64,000 nt of DNA from Streptomyces sp. NBC_01341 (lineage in GTDB: Bacteria > Actinomycetota > Actinomycetes > Streptomycetales > Streptomycetaceae): the NCBI RefSeq assembly GCF_035946055.1, contig NZ_CP108364.1:1860001-1924000 (forward strand). Reading direction: 5' to 3'. Made by a program: the position numbers and the translations under genes. Of the stretch, positions 54,779 to 64,000 are shown in pieces. Numbering within the stretch: the stretch's first letter is position 1; every line of letters starts with the position of its first letter. The notes below the pieces were generated by a model. It did not search any database. It had not been told where the DNA came from and worked only from the letters and a program-made list of their open reading frames with translations.

Positions 54779-54798
54779 TGTGGATAACTTTGTCCACA
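54779..54798. promoter_or_regulatory. Inverted pair of DnaA boxes before the recQ-like gene
   Basis: TGTGGATAA and TTGTCCACA, two bases apart, in opposite orientation. Streptomyces DnaA prefers TTGTCCACA. The pair sits inside a longer perfect inverted repeat, CCCTGTGGA-N8-TCCACAGGG. Confidence 0.55.
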
Positions 54799-54850
54799 GG
54801 GACCCCACCAGCGTTCGCGCATTGTCGTACGCATCGGGTTGCATGGGGGT

Positions 54851-57022
54851 ATGACCAACGCAGACCGCGCAGATCTCAGGGCCTCGGCCGATTCCGTACT
54901 CGCCCGCCTGGTCGGGGACACGACCGGCACGGCGCGACTGCGCGAGGACCAGTGGCGTGCGATCGAGGCCCTCGTCGCCGACAAGCGCAGAGCCCTCGTC
55001 GTCCAGCGGACGGGGTGGGGCAAGTCCGCGGTCTACTTCGTCGCGACGTCCCTGCTGCGCGCGCAGGGCAGCGGACCCACGGTGATCGTCTCCCCCCTGC
55101 TCGCCCTCATGCGCAACCAGGTGGCGGCGGCCGCCCGGGCGGGCATCAGCGCCCGCACGATCAACTCATCGAACACCGAGGAGTGGGACACGGTGCAGGC
55201 CGAGGTGGCGGCCGGCGAGGTGGACGTACTGCTGGTCAGCCCCGAGCGGCTCAACAACCCCGACTTCAGGGACCAGGTGCTGCCCCAGCTTGCCGCCGCC
55301 ACCGGCCTGCTGGTCGTCGATGAGGCGCACTGCATCTCGGACTGGGGCCACGACTTCCGGCCCGACTACCGCCGGCTGCGGACCATGCTCGCCGATCTGC
55401 CCGCGGGGGTCCCCGTGCTCGCCACGACGGCCACCGCCAACGCGCGCGTGACCGCGGACGTCGCCGAGCAGCTAGGGACCGGCGCGGGCACGGACGCACT
55501 GGTGCTTCGCGGCCCGCTGGAGAGGGAGAGCCTCAGCCTCGGTGTGCTCGAACTGCCCAACGCCGCGCACCGCCTGGCCTGGCTGGGAGACCACCTCGGG
55601 GAGTTGCCGGGCTCCGGCATCATCTACACCCTGACGGTCGCCGCCGCCGAGGAGATCACCGCCTACCTCCGTCAGTGCGGACACCCGGTCACCTCCTACA
55701 CCGGCAGGACCGAGAACGCCGACCGGCAGCAGGCCGAGGACGATCTGCTGGCCAACCGGGTCAAGGCGCTGGTCGCCACCTCTGCGCTGGGTATGGGCTT
55801 CGACAAACCCGACCTGGGATTCGTCGTGCACGTCGGGTCGCCTTCCTCCCCCATCGCCTACTACCAGCAGGTGGGACGTGCGGGACGTGGTGTGGAGCAC
55901 GCCGAGGTGCTGCTGCTCCCCGGCAAGGAGGACGAAGCGATCTGGCAGTACTTCGCCTCCGTCGCGTTCCCTCCCGAGGAGCAGGTTCGCCGGACCCTGG
56001 ACGTCCTCGCCCAGGCGGGCCGCCCGCTGTCGCTGCCCGCCATGGAACCCCTCGTCGACCTGCGGCGCACCCGCCTGGAGACGATGCTCAAGGTCTTGGA
56101 CGTCGACGGCGCGGTGAAGCGGGTCAAGGGCGGCTGGATCTCCACCGGCGAGCCGTGGATCTACGACTCCGAGCGGTACGCCTGGGTCGCGCGGCAGCGG
56201 GCCGCCGAACAGCAGGCCATGCGGGACTACGCCGCGGGGACCGGGTGCCGCATGGAGTTCCTGCGACGCCAGCTGGACGACGAGGAGGCGACCGCCTGCG
56301 GACGCTGCGACAACTGTGCGGGGGCGCGGTTCGACGACAAGGTCTCCACCGCGGCCCTGGACGGTGCGCGCGGCGAACTCGGCAGGCCCGGTGTGGAGGT
56401 GGAGCCGCGCAAGATGTGGCCGACGGGTCTCTCTGCGGTGGGAGTCGATCTCAAGGGCCGTATTCCAGCAGGCGAGATGACCCTGCCGGGACGGGCGCTC
56501 GGCCGACTCTCGGACATCGGCTGGGGCAACAGACTCCGTCCGATGCTCGCTGCGCAGGCGCAGGACACCCCGGTCCCCGACGACGTGTCGGCCGCAGTCG
56601 TCACGGTCATCACCGACTGGGCGAAGGGGCCGGGCGGCTGGGCTTCCGGGGCACCGGACGCCGCCCCGCGGCCGGTCGGCGTCGTGACGGTCGCCTCCCG
56701 CCGGAGGCCGCAGCTCGTCCAGTCCCTCGGCAGCCACATCGCCGAGGTCGGTCGCATGCCGCTGCTGGGCACCGTCAGCTACGCGCCGGGCAGCGAAGAC
56801 CTGCGGATCTCTCAGACCAACAGCGCGCAGCGGGTGAAGGCGCTGCACGAGGCGCTCGTGGTGGAGCCCGCGCTGGCGGAAGCCCTCGCGTCCGCGGAAG
56901 GCCCCGTTCTGCTCGTCGACGATCTCTCCGACACCGGGTGGACCCTGGCCGTGGCCGGGCGGCTGCTTCGCCGGGCGGGAGCTGAGGGGGTGTTCCCGCT
57001 GGTCCTCGCCGTTCAGGGGTGA
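54851..57022 (+). CDS. RecQ-family DNA helicase fused to a phosphoribosyltransferase-like domain
   Basis: A 723-aa protein. The helicase core (about 25-360) has a Walker A variant [16 protein letters not shown], motif [22 protein letters not shown], motif III ATTATAN, and motif [13 protein letters not shown] zinc site follows (CGRCDNCAG). The C-terminal 200 residues have the PRTase pattern: [20 protein letters not shown], then [20 protein letters not shown] (the PRPP loop). It unwinds DNA 3' to 5'. Start ATG at 54851, or TTG four codons earlier. It is divergent from DUF4192. Confidence 0.9.
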   Translation: MTNADRADLRASADSVLARLVGDTTGTARLREDQWRAIEALVADKRRALVVQRTGWGKSAVYFVATSLLRAQGSGPTVIVSPLLALMRNQVAAAARAGISARTINSSNTEEWDTVQAEVAAGEVDVLLVSPERLNNPDFRDQVLPQLAAATGLLVVDEAHCISDWGHDFRPDYRRLRTMLADLPAGVPVLATTATANARVTADVAEQLGTGAGTDALVLRGPLERESLSLGVLELPNAAHRLAWLGDHLGELPGSGIIYTLTVAAAEEITAYLRQCGHPVTSYTGRTENADRQQAEDDLLANRVKALVATSALGMGFDKPDLGFVVHVGSPSSPIAYYQQVGRAGRGVEHAEVLLLPGKEDEAIWQYFASVAFPPEEQVRRTLDVLAQAGRPLSLPAMEPLVDLRRTRLETMLKVLDVDGAVKRVKGGWISTGEPWIYDSERYAWVARQRAAEQQAMRDYAAGTGCRMEFLRRQLDDEEATACGRCDNCAGARFDDKVSTAALDGARGELGRPGVEVEPRKMWPTGLSAVGVDLKGRIPAGEMTLPGRALGRLSDIGWGNRLRPMLAAQAQDTPVPDDVSAAVVTVITDWAKGPGGWASGAPDAAPRPVGVVTVASRRRPQLVQSLGSHIAEVGRMPLLGTVSYAPGSEDLRISQTNSAQRVKALHEALVVEPALAEALASAEGPVLLVDDLSDTGWTLAVAGRLLRRAGAEGVFPLVLAVQG

Positions 57023-57308
57023 CGCTCGCCGTCATACGCCGCCGAGCCGATCGCTGGACGGGGTTCCCGCCGAACCTGCCGTCCATGCCCGGCCCAGGGC
57101 TTGATCCACCGCCGAGCGGGCAGGGATATCTGTGCCATTCCGACTGATACCCGTCAGCCGAGTCAATTGCTCGTTGCCGCCTGCCGATACGACAGGAAGA
57201 ATTGGAGTCGCTCCCCGCACGGTCTCTTCGCGGGCCCGGAAGGGCTGTGCCGCGGCGCGCCCCCACTCGACCCTGCCCCCATCGTGGGCGCGTAGCGAAG
57301 GGAGGACC

Positions 57309-57941
57309 GTGACCTTCGGATTCGCTCCGTCCGCAGCCACTTCACTGTCGGCGTCCGCCGGCTCCGTCAACCACGTCGCCAGAATGCTCGAGCCGGCCGA
57401 GTGGGCTTCGGCCGGCATACCGCTGCTGCGTAGTCCACGCGAGGTCGTCAGCGGCCTCCACGCACGGCACCGCCCGACTCCGGCCACCGCAGTCGTCGCG
57501 GTACTCGACCACGAGGAACGGCTCACGGCCAGCGCGTCGTTCGTCCGGCGGACCACCACGGCTGCGGACGGCTGGGAGTTCCGCAACGCACTGCTGTCCC
57601 ACCTGCGGCGGGTGATCCCGCACGATCTGCGCCGCCGTACCCCGGTGCGCACCGCTGTTCTGCTCTACTGCCGTGAAGGCGACGAGCGGTGGACGGAGGA
57701 GGACGGCGCATGGATGTGGGGTCTGAGGGATGCCTGCACCTTGCACGGACTGCGCTGCGGCGCCTACATCACCCTGACACACGGAGGTTGGCAGGTTCTG
57801 GGTGAAGGCCGCGGCGGGCGCAGACCGACTTCACTGTCCGGGCCGTCCACCCTCGCGGACGCGTCGGCCGACTGCGATCCGGTTCCCCTGCGCACGGGCG
57901 GTGGAGCGGCGGAGGCACTGCGCCGCAGCGCCGCCCGGTGA
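57309..57941 (+). CDS. Conserved hypothetical protein (210 aa)
   Basis: A soluble protein starting at GTG 57309 after a perfect GGAGG. Recognisable stretches are VTFGFAPSAATSLSASAGSV, SREVVSGL-type ARHRPTPATAVVAVLDHEE, and TAVLLYCREGDERWTEEDGA followed by MWGLRDACTLHGLRCGAYIT. The core (about 40-165) looks like an alpha/beta domain with a conserved W-E-E-D-G-A. I recognise it as a Streptomyces conserved hypothetical but know no function. A possible hairpin lies after it. Confidence 0.75.
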   Translation: MTFGFAPSAATSLSASAGSVNHVARMLEPAEWASAGIPLLRSPREVVSGLHARHRPTPATAVVAVLDHEERLTASASFVRRTTTAADGWEFRNALLSHLRRVIPHDLRRRTPVRTAVLLYCREGDERWTEEDGAWMWGLRDACTLHGLRCGAYITLTHGGWQVLGEGRGGRRPTSLSGPSTLADASADCDPVPLRTGGGAAEALRRSAAR

Positions 57942-57942
57942 A

Positions 57943-57990
57943 CGGGACGTGGGCCCCGAGCGTCCTTGACGGACGGACAGGACCCACGTT
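57943..57990. terminator. Imperfect hairpin between convergent genes
   Basis: GGGACGTGGGCCC pairs with GGACCCACGTTCC with two mismatches, between the genes ending at 57941 and 57999. Confidence 0.45.
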
Positions 57991-57998
57991 CCGACGAG

Positions 57999-58659
57999 TC
58001 AGACGCCCGCGCCCAGCGCGGCGTTGACGCTCTGCGGGTCCCCGCACACGATCAGCAGCACGCCGGCGCGCTCCCGCGCGTCGGACAGGGCACGGACCGA
58101 GGCGTCGTCGAGGTCACCGTTGACAGCGACGATGATCACCGGACGGGGCGCGTAGCGGCCCGTGTTCGCGGTGCCGGCGAAGAACACGTCGTCGCCGGCG
58201 TCGTGCTGGGCCCAGTACGCGGCTTCTCCGAAGGAGAGTTCGTGTGCGGCCCAGGGGTGCTGCTCCCCGGTGGTGAGGACCAGGATGTCGCCAGGCGCCC
58301 GACCGGAGTCGAGCAGCAGGTCGACGGCCTCGTCGGCGGCGTCGATCGCGCCGCCGACGGGGGCCGGGATCAGCTGGAACTGAGCTGCGGCACGGTCTTC
58401 CGACCGCGCCTGCGCAGCAGGAGCGACGGTGGACGCCGCAGCGGGTGCCGGGGCAGGTGTGGGATGCGGGCGCGGCGCCGGGGGCGCGGGGCGCGCGGGA
58501 CCACGGCCCGGGCTTCCGGGACGGGGCGTGGCCGCTGAACGCGGACCGGGTACGGGGCGGGGGGTCGGCGCGACGCGGCCTGTGGCCGATGCGACGCGGG
58601 GACTCTGGGCGCTCTCGGGAATCTGAGGCTCCTCGGGAAAATGAATGGTTGTCTGTCAC
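57999..58659 (-). CDS. Hypothetical protein with Pro-rich N-terminus; start codon missing or frameshifted
   Basis: The frame ending at 57999 is protein-like for about 215 codons. It reads AQFQLIPAPVGGAIDAADEA, then VDLLLDSGRAPGDILVLTTG, EQHPWAAHELSFGEAAYWAQ, and ends VCGDPQSVNAALGAGV; its N-terminal part is Pro/Arg/Ala-rich. No ATG, GTG or TTG is in frame upstream before the stop at 58656-58658. A GTG at 58659 opens in the other frame and would join after removing one T from TTTT (58638-58641), giving VTDNHSFPEEPQIPESAQ. So there is either a one-base indel there or an ATT start (58646 or 58622). Function unknown; neighbour of the gene at 57309. Confidence 0.6.
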
Positions 58660-58701
58660 AGCCGACGCGGCAGGCGTCGGCGGGTAAACGCGCTGGCGCG
58701 G

Positions 58702-59412
58702 TCAGAATTCGAAGCCGAGTTGGCCCCCGCTTTCGAGTGCGGCCGCCTCGGCGGAGAACCGGACCTTCTTCAGGTGCTGCCACCTGGGAAGGGCGTCGAG
58801 GTAGGACCAACTGAGGCGGTGGTGGGGCGTGGGCCCCAACTCCTCGAGTGCGGCCCGGTGCACGGGCGACGGGTAACCCGCGTTCGCGCCGAAGGCGAAG
58901 TCCGTGTACAGCCCCGCGTCCGCGCCCAGTTCGGCCATCATCGTGTCCCGCCTGACCTTGGCTATCACCGAGGCCGCGGCGACGGCGATGCAGGACTGAT
59001 CGCCCTTGATCACCGTGCGGACCTTCCAGGGATGCCCGAGGTAGTCATGTTTTCCGTCGAGGATCACGGCGTCCGGCCGCACGGGCAGCGCGTCGAGCGC
59101 CCTGACAGCGGCCAGACGGAGTGCCGCGGTCATGCCGAGGTCGTCGATCTCCAACGGTGAGGCGTGCCCCAGCCCGTAGGCCGTGACCCAGCTCTCGAGC
59201 AGCGGGGCAAGTTCAGCCCGTCGCTTGGGCGTGAGCAGCTTGGAGTCGGTGAGGCCTTCGGGGGGCCTGCGGAGACCGGTGACGGCCGCGCACACGGTGA
59301 CGGGGCCGGCCCACGCTCCGCGTCCGACCTCGTCGACTCCGGCGACAATCCTGGCACCGGAGGTAGCGCGCAGTGAGCGCTCGACGGTGTGCGTGGGTGG
59401 TTCGTACGGCAT
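58702..59412 (-). CDS. rnhB: Ribonuclease HII
   Basis: A 236-aa RNase HII that removes ribonucleotides from DNA and RNA primers. The active-site acids are in [15 protein letters not shown] (Asp27 and Glu28), in [12 protein letters not shown] and near [20 protein letters not shown]. The [20 protein letters not shown] stretch is typical of the family. The ATG at 59412 ([15 protein letters not shown]) is preferred; the frame upstream is low-complexity repeat sequence. Confidence 0.93.
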   Translation of the reverse strand: MPYEPPTHTVERSLRATSGARIVAGVDEVGRGAWAGPVTVCAAVTGLRRPPEGLTDSKLLTPKRRAELAPLLESWVTAYGLGHASPLEIDDLGMTAALRLAAVRALDALPVRPDAVILDGKHDYLGHPWKVRTVIKGDQSCIAVAAASVIAKVRRDTMMAELGADAGLYTDFAFGANAGYPSPVHRAALEELGPTPHHRLSWSYLDALPRWQHLKKVRFSAEAAALESGGQLGFEF

Positions 59413-59951
59413 GGCGCCTGCAAGGTTACGCCGATACGCGGAGCAAGAACACCCCGGGGCACCGTCCGGCGGGGGCGACCCGCACCCTTTCGCCGACGGG
59501 GGCCGGCCGGCCCCCGCACAGCGCGTTGGGCGCGGGACGCGGACCGGTGCGGGACCGTGCTCCGGGGAGCCGACGGATCTGTGCGGGAGCGGTGCTGGAG
59601 AGGCCGGCCCGGACGTGGTGCCGCACTTGTGGAGCCGTCCCTCAAGCCGCCTGTGGAGCCGTCCCTCAAGTCGTCTCTGAGGCCGTTCCTTGAGGCCTCG
59701 GCAAGAGAGCGCCGGGTGCCGTCGATCCGGAGTCGCGGCAGCGGCCTGGAGGACCGGGCGGAACCTCGGCCGGGCGGCCGCCGCTGAAACCCGAGCCGGT
59801 CCGACACGCAGGCGTGGCCCGACGCGGGCCGTCCATTCCGGGCGCGTGCGGCGGATCGCACGGCAGCTGAACGGCGGACGGTCGGCCCAAGCCCGGCCCT
59901 GGGGGGCCTGGGGCCTGGGCCTCGGAGCGGTGGAACGCACCGCGAGGTCAC
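59413..59951. other. Gene-poor stretch upstream of rnhB
   Basis: About 540 bases, extremely GC-rich. Long open frames cross it on both strands but all are Arg/Pro/Gly-rich without a ribosome site, so I call none. It includes a 24-base tandem repeat (59628-59699). Confidence 0.5.
59628..59699. repeat. 24-base tandem repeat, three copies
   Basis: Copies at 59628-59651, 59652-59675 and 59676-59699. The first two differ at two positions near the end (TGTGGAGCCGTCCCTCAAG is common); the third is diverged. Being a multiple of three, the unit encodes a repeated peptide in every frame, but no gene is supported here. Confidence 0.7.
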
Positions 59952-61847
59952 TCAGTACGGATCGTAGGAGTCCTCGTCCTCGTGGCCGTCACGTTCGTCG
60001 GCCTCCCTGCCGACGTCGTAGCACTGGATCCCGCCGTCCTTCACCGGATGCTTTTCGAGGATGTCCCGGGCCCTGGTCTCGCCCCAGCTGGTGGCGTACC
60101 ACGATGCTCTGGATGCGGCGAAGTCGCGGCGGAAGGAATCCAGCGCACAGGACCGCAAGGGCTCCGGAAGGGTGTCCAGAGCAGGTACGGCGTCGGCCGA
60201 AAGCCCCTTGAGGTACTGGATGTCGATCGACTTGTGGCTCCCGTACCGCTCGACGTTCTGCTCGGCGATCAGCCCGTCGGGTGAGAGCAGGCCGAAGGCG
60301 AGTACGCCGGCGGCGGCACTCACCGCGACGGCGCGCGGCAGAAGCCGGGCTCCGAAGACCCCCGCGGCGATGATCAGGAGCAGCACCACTCCGAGCCAGA
60401 GCTCCACGGCCGCCACGGAGATGCGCAGCCGGGTCAGCCCGAAGGCGTCCACGTAGAGGTCCATGCGGCGCAGCGCTGAGGCCACGACGACGAGGGTGAG
60501 CGTGCACAGCACACCAAGGACGCTCCGGACCAGCGTGCGGTCGCGCGGACCGCCTCGGGGTGCCCAGCGCAGGGCCAGGGCGATGACGATCAGTGTCAGC
60601 ACGGTGGCCCAGAGGAGCTGCCAGAATCCCTGGCGGGCGTACTCGGCGGGCAGTAGGCCCGTCTTCTCCGCCACCTTGTCGTACCCGCCGAGAAGGACGA
60701 CGAGCTGGAGCGTGATGAAGGCCGCGAACAGCAGGTCGAGCAGGATCAGCGGAAGCGCCCACTCCACTCTGTTCCTGGCTTTGCCGGGCCGGACGGTCAT
60801 GCCGTCCCAGCGCACCGGTGCGGCTGCGGTGTAGGCGGCTGAAAGGGCTCCTACGAGGCCCAGCGCGAACAGGAAGACGCGCCAGGGGCTGTCTCCGACG
60901 GAGATGTCGGGAGTGAGCGCGCCCAGCAGATCGGCGAAGGCGGCGTCCGCGGAGGCGAAGAGCGCGCCGAACACGAGGAGCAGGACGACAGCCACCGCAG
61001 TGCTGCGCACCACTGTGCGCACCCGGCCGCGGGAGTCGTCCGCACGGTCGCGGACCCCACGCCAGCCCCAGCGCACGCCGCCCGCAACTGCGGGGAACAA
61101 CCCGAGTGAGCCGAGCAGTACGCCCGGCCAGCTGCGGCTGCCGTGCAAGGCGAGCGAGCCGAGGGCCAGGGCCGACACCACAGCGAGGAACACCGGCCAT
61201 CCCGCGTCGCGGAGGGCCGGTATCGCCAGGAGCGCGAGGCCGCCGACCGCCCAGACGGCGGTCCAGGGCCGCAGCTTCCTTCCCGCGGTCCGCGCGGCGA
61301 AGAACGCGGCCAGGGCCGCCGGCACCGCCACCATCAGCAGGTTCAGCCCCAGGCCGTCGCCGAGCAGCAGGGCGCTCAGCAGACCCGTGGCGAGAACCGA
61401 CCACAGCGTCGCCGGCTGGACCGGCCGCGGGGGCCCCGGCCGAAGGCGGGACAGTGGACCGGGCGCAGGGTGCACGCCAGGGCGCCGCCAGACGTCCGGG
61501 GCGGGCGGCGCATGGAGGTACGCGGGCACGTTCGGTATGTCCGGGCCGGCGCTCCGGGGCGGCACGGGCGCGGCCGCGTCCACGGTCCCGCCTGCGACGG
61601 GGCCGGCGTTCTGAGGCGGCACAGGCGCGGAGGCTGCTCCTGCGGACGGCCCCGCGGCGGGCTTCGTCGCGACAGGACCTGCGGGAGCGTCGTCGCTCCC
61701 GGCACCGGCGGAAGTCTCTCCGCCCGCCGGTGCCGGGCCGGAACCGGATGTGGGTGCGGATGTGGATGTACGCGCGTCTCCGGACTCCGGTGACGCACCG
61801 GTCCGGCGGGACGTCTCGGACGGCTGGTCTGACGGCTGATCTGACAT
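59952..61847 (-). CDS. DUF4173-like multi-pass membrane protein
   Basis: A 631-aa protein. The first 130 residues are Ser/Pro/Thr/Ala-rich and disordered, including PPQNAGP/PPRSAGP repeats. From about 165 on there are about 12 hydrophobic helices, among them [60 protein letters not shown] and [20 protein letters not shown]. An acidic, Asp/Glu-rich tail ends EDEDSYDPY. The pattern is that of the DUF4153/DUF4173 membrane protein family. No function is known. Confidence 0.8.
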   Translation of the reverse strand: MSDQPSDQPSETSRRTGASPESGDARTSTSAPTSGSGPAPAGGETSAGAGSDDAPAGPVATKPAAGPSAGAASAPVPPQNAGPVAGGTVDAAAPVPPRSAGPDIPNVPAYLHAPPAPDVWRRPGVHPAPGPLSRLRPGPPRPVQPATLWSVLATGLLSALLLGDGLGLNLLMVAVPAALAAFFAARTAGRKLRPWTAVWAVGGLALLAIPALRDAGWPVFLAVVSALALGSLALHGSRSWPGVLLGSLGLFPAVAGGVRWGWRGVRDRADDSRGRVRTVVRSTAVAVVLLLVFGALFASADAAFADLLGALTPDISVGDSPWRVFLFALGLVGALSAAYTAAAPVRWDGMTVRPGKARNRVEWALPLILLDLLFAAFITLQLVVLLGGYDKVAEKTGLLPAEYARQGFWQLLWATVLTLIVIALALRWAPRGGPRDRTLVRSVLGVLCTLTLVVVASALRRMDLYVDAFGLTRLRISVAAVELWLGVVLLLIIAAGVFGARLLPRAVAVSAAAGVLAFGLLSPDGLIAEQNVERYGSHKSIDIQYLKGLSADAVPALDTLPEPLRSCALDSFRRDFAASRASWYATSWGETRARDILEKHPVKDGGIQCYDVGREADERDGHEDEDSYDPY

Positions 61848-62025
61848 GGGACCCCTCCCCCCACCGGGGTCCGCTCGCACGACCACGTTGCGGCGCGTCG
61901 GCCCCGGCGTCTACAGGCGCACGTCCCCCAGGATCAATGGGGGACGGCGTGGCCGAAAGAGTAAGGGCCGCCCGGGCCGTTCGGCCTGGCCGGGCGTTCC
62001 CTGTGGCAGGACCGTGACACGTGTT

Positions 62026-62047
62026 CCGGGCCTCGCGGGAGGCCCGG
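62026..62047. terminator. Terminator after the ADP-ribosylglycohydrolase gene
   Basis: CCGGGCCTC, a 4-base loop, GAGGCCCGG: perfect 9-base stem 12 bases after the minus-strand stop at 62059. Confidence 0.7.
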
Positions 62048-62058
62048 CGGGCGGACCG

Positions 62059-62973
62059 TCAGCCGCGTACCGGTGCGAGGGGCACCCAGCCGGGCAGTTC
62101 CTCCGTGCGGGTCAGCCAGTCGGCCGGGGGCGCTCCCGCCGGGTTCGAGGCGACGATCCCGCCGACGATGGCACAGGTGGTGTCCACGTCACCGCCCGCC
62201 TGCGCCGTCACCCAGAAGGCTTCCTCGAAGTCGCCGAGACTCCGTGCCGCCGACCAGAGGGCGAACGGCACGGTGTCGTGGGCACTGGTGCGGCGCCCGT
62301 TGCCCAGCACCGCTGCGACCGTGCCGGCGTCCCTGTAGTCGAGCATGTCCCGCGCCCTGCGGAGCCCCGCCCCCACCGCGCTGCGCGGGACCAGAGCGAC
62401 GACGCCGTCGAGCAGTGCCTCGGGTGCCGGCGGGCCCCCTGGTGCGGCAACCAGGGCGCTTGCGGCCGCGACGGCCATCGCGCCCACGACTGCCTCGCGG
62501 TGCTGGTGGGTGGTGTACGACGAGATCTCGGCCTGATGGGTGGCCTGCTCCGGGTCGTCCGCGTACCAGGCTCCGAGCGGCGCGATCCGCATCGCCGAAC
62601 CATTGCCCCAGGAGCCCTGGCCCTTGAAGAGCGCCGAGGCGAGTTCACGCCAGTCGCCCCCCTCCCTCACGAGCCTGAGCAGCCGGTTGACCGCGGGCCC
62701 GTAGCCCCGGTCGAAGTCGTGGTGTGTGGCGAAGGACCGCGCGAGGGCGTCCTGGTCGACGCGCCCGTGCGCGGCCAGCACCGCCAGCACGGAACAGGCC
62801 ATCTCGGTGTCGTCGGTCCACTGCCACGCGTCGGGCGGCAAGGTCCGGTTCCTGAGCAGCGGGTAGTTGGCCGGGACGAAGAACTGGGAGCCGAGGGCAT
62901 CTCCCACGGACAGTCCTCGCAGGCTGGCCAGGGCGCGTTCGAAGCGCCCGTCGGAAGCGGAGTCAGCGGTCAT
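62059..62973 (-). CDS. ADP-ribosylglycohydrolase family protein
   Basis: A 304-aa protein of the DraG/ARH family. It begins RGLSVGDALGSQFF (the G-D-A-L-G loop) and has the metal motif QWTDDTEMACSVLAVL, GNGSAMRIAPLG and the last metal motif QAGGDVDTTCAIVGGIVAS. All the Asp/Thr ligands of the two magnesium ions are present. The family removes ADP-ribose from proteins or cleaves ADP-ribosyl groups from small molecules. Its target here is not apparent. The gene is 12 bases from the histidine phosphatase gene, so they likely form an operon. Confidence 0.9.
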   Translation of the reverse strand: MTADSASDGRFERALASLRGLSVGDALGSQFFVPANYPLLRNRTLPPDAWQWTDDTEMACSVLAVLAAHGRVDQDALARSFATHHDFDRGYGPAVNRLLRLVREGGDWRELASALFKGQGSWGNGSAMRIAPLGAWYADDPEQATHQAEISSYTTHQHREAVVGAMAVAAASALVAAPGGPPAPEALLDGVVALVPRSAVGAGLRRARDMLDYRDAGTVAAVLGNGRRTSAHDTVPFALWSAARSLGDFEEAFWVTAQAGGDVDTTCAIVGGIVASNPAGAPPADWLTRTEELPGWVPLAPVRG

Positions 62974-62985
62974 CGCGATGCCACC

Positions 62986-63645
62986 CTATCCGGTGATGCC
63001 GTACGGCTCGGGGGTACGCCACTGTTCGAAGGGCCGGTCGAGTACGTAGCGACCGTCCTCGCCTAGGAGCAGGGTCCGGGACTCGCCGTTGCCCGGATTG
63101 GACAGCGACTCGAACTCGGCGACCGACCAGTGGAACCAGCGCATGCAGAAGAGCCGCATGGTCAGTCCGTGGGTGACCAGCAGGACGTTCGGGGGATGGT
63201 CGGTCTCCTCGAAGCTCCGGTGGAGGCTCTCCAGGAACGCGTCGACCCGGTCGTAGACGTCGGCTCCGGACTCGCCCTGCGCGAAGCGGTAGAAGAAGTG
63301 CCCGTAGGCGTCCCGGTAGGCCTTCTGCAGCCTGATGTCTTCGCGGTCCTGCCAGTTGCCCCAGTCCTGCTCACGCAGCCGGGGCTCCTCCCTGACCCGT
63401 ACGTGCTCCGGGTCGAGGCCGAAGGCTCTGAAGGTCTCGTGGGTGCGCCGGTAGGGGGAGACGTACACGCTGACGCGCTCGTCACCGAACATCTCCCTGA
63501 GCTGCGCACCCGTCTCGCGCGCCTGCCCCTGCCCCTTGGCCGTGAGTTTCAGCGCGTGGTCGGGTTCGCGTTCGTAGACCGTGTCGTCGGCGTTGCCCTC
63601 CGACTCCCCGTGCCGGACGAGAACGATGCGTTGCGGTCGTGCCAT
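62986..63645 (-). CDS. Histidine phosphatase family protein (phosphoglycerate mutase-like)
   Basis: A 219-aa phosphatase. It opens with the phosphohistidine motif VLVRHGESEGNADD (His12) and has SPYRRTHETFRAF, and the second catalytic His in LLVTHGLTMRLFC. The branch with EQDWGNWQD and an intermediate aromatic-rich insert is widespread in Actinobacteria and differs from glycolytic mutases. Substrate is not known. Confidence 0.88.
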   Translation of the reverse strand: MARPQRIVLVRHGESEGNADDTVYEREPDHALKLTAKGQGQARETGAQLREMFGDERVSVYVSPYRRTHETFRAFGLDPEHVRVREEPRLREQDWGNWQDREDIRLQKAYRDAYGHFFYRFAQGESGADVYDRVDAFLESLHRSFEETDHPPNVLLVTHGLTMRLFCMRWFHWSVAEFESLSNPGNGESRTLLLGEDGRYVLDRPFEQWRTPEPYGITG

Positions 63646-63737
63646 GTGACGACCCTAGATCCCCGCAGGCGCGATCGGGCGACGGCGAGGGATCCATCGG
63701 GCATATGTGACCAACGAGACGCGGGGCGGGAGTGCGA

Positions 63738-64000
63738 TCAGACCGTCCACGAGGGTTCGAGCTGCACCACGTCCCCGGTGAGCGTCTCCACGTCCCGCTC
63801 CGTATCGGCGCGCGCCATAAGCCTGGCGGCTCCCTCCGGCCGGTACTTGCCGCGTTCGGAGCCCGACTGCCACATCGACAGCGCCAGGAACTCGTGGCCC
63901 GGCGCCTCACCGAAGACGCCGCGCAGCATGCCGGGCGAACCTGCGACTGCCGGGTTCCACACCTTCTGCTGCATCAGGGCGAAGTGCTCGGCCCGGTCCT
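63738..64000 (-). CDS. Partial gene, DUF4937-like protein, C-terminal part
   Basis: The last 87 or so codons of a protein entering from beyond the right window edge. Visible: DRAEHFALMQQKVWNPAVAG, then GHEFLALSMWQSGSERGKYR, ending RDVETLTGDVVQLEPSWTV. The ending E-P-S-W-T-V and the repeated W-x-S pattern resemble the DUF4937/YdbC-like antibiotic-monooxygenase fold. The internal ATG at 63974 is not necessarily the start; the reading frame is open to the window edge. The family call is tentative. Confidence 0.6.
   Translation of the reverse strand, partial: DRAEHFALMQQKVWNPAVAGSPGMLRGVFGEAPGHEFLALSMWQSGSERGKYRPEGAARLMARADTERDVETLTGDVVQLEPSWTV

Noticed and set aside
59130..59951. 273-residue minus-strand frame across the region before rnhB with GLRDGS-type repeats
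   Set aside because: It overlaps rnhB, lacks a ribosome site and its repeats follow the tandem DNA repeat. No domain is seen.

Overview
The window is a high-GC actinobacterial chromosome segment and almost certainly comes from a Streptomyces. Third codon positions are G/C-biased, GTG and TTG starts are common, and the gene set is diagnostic: the principal sigma factor hrdB next to the sporulation regulator whiH, the topoisomerase IV genes parE and parC, the division gene sepH, the cutRS two-component system and a DasR-type operator before ptsH. As I remember it, the order is collinear with the SCO5805-SCO5868 part of S. coelicolor, running in reverse. I could not check locus numbers. This is core chromosome: I see no rRNA, tRNA, CRISPR array, prophage or insertion sequence.

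Layout. 0-17 kb: dut (cut by the window edge), a thioesterase, a DUF3093 protein, an EcsC-like protein, DUF4193, cutS-cutR, an inositol monophosphatase, ferrochelatase, an MFS exporter, a sugar-lactone oxidase, a membrane protein divergent from sepH, a rhodanese, a VOC protein and an ABC exporter that has lost the middle of its membrane domain. 17-28 kb: SRPBCC protein, thymidine kinase, phosphodiesterase coupled to DUF5998, an acyl-CoA ligase/GNAT protein with an apparent frameshift, ptsH, a GntR regulator, an M23 peptidase behind a c-di-AMP riboswitch, and two coupled M16 peptidases.

28-46 kb: parC and parE enclose a carbon-metabolism block. It holds a COG0523 GTPase coupled to a citrate synthase, a divergent citrate synthase fused to a helix-turn-helix domain, a LacI regulator, a CitA/CitB-like two-component system preceded by tandem repeats, an acetate-type symporter with its DUF485 partner, and a NarL-type system with a DUF1453 membrane protein. 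46-64 kb: trypsin-like protease, hrdB, whiH, an ABC ATPase-permease fusion, a NUDIX/NrtR-like protein, DUF4192 divergent from a RecQ-phosphoribosyltransferase fusion across a DnaA-box palindrome, rnhB, a DUF4173-like membrane protein, an ADP-ribosylglycohydrolase, a histidine phosphatase and a partial gene.

Most genes are housekeeping. The most informative signals are regulatory: a perfect palindrome between the two citrate synthase genes, several perfect inverted repeats in divergent promoters (before sepH, recQ and DUF4193), the dre site, the riboswitch and a SigWhiG-like -10 before whiH. Two genes look damaged (ABC exporter, acyl-CoA ligase/GNAT), and a third (57999) has no normal start codon in its frame.
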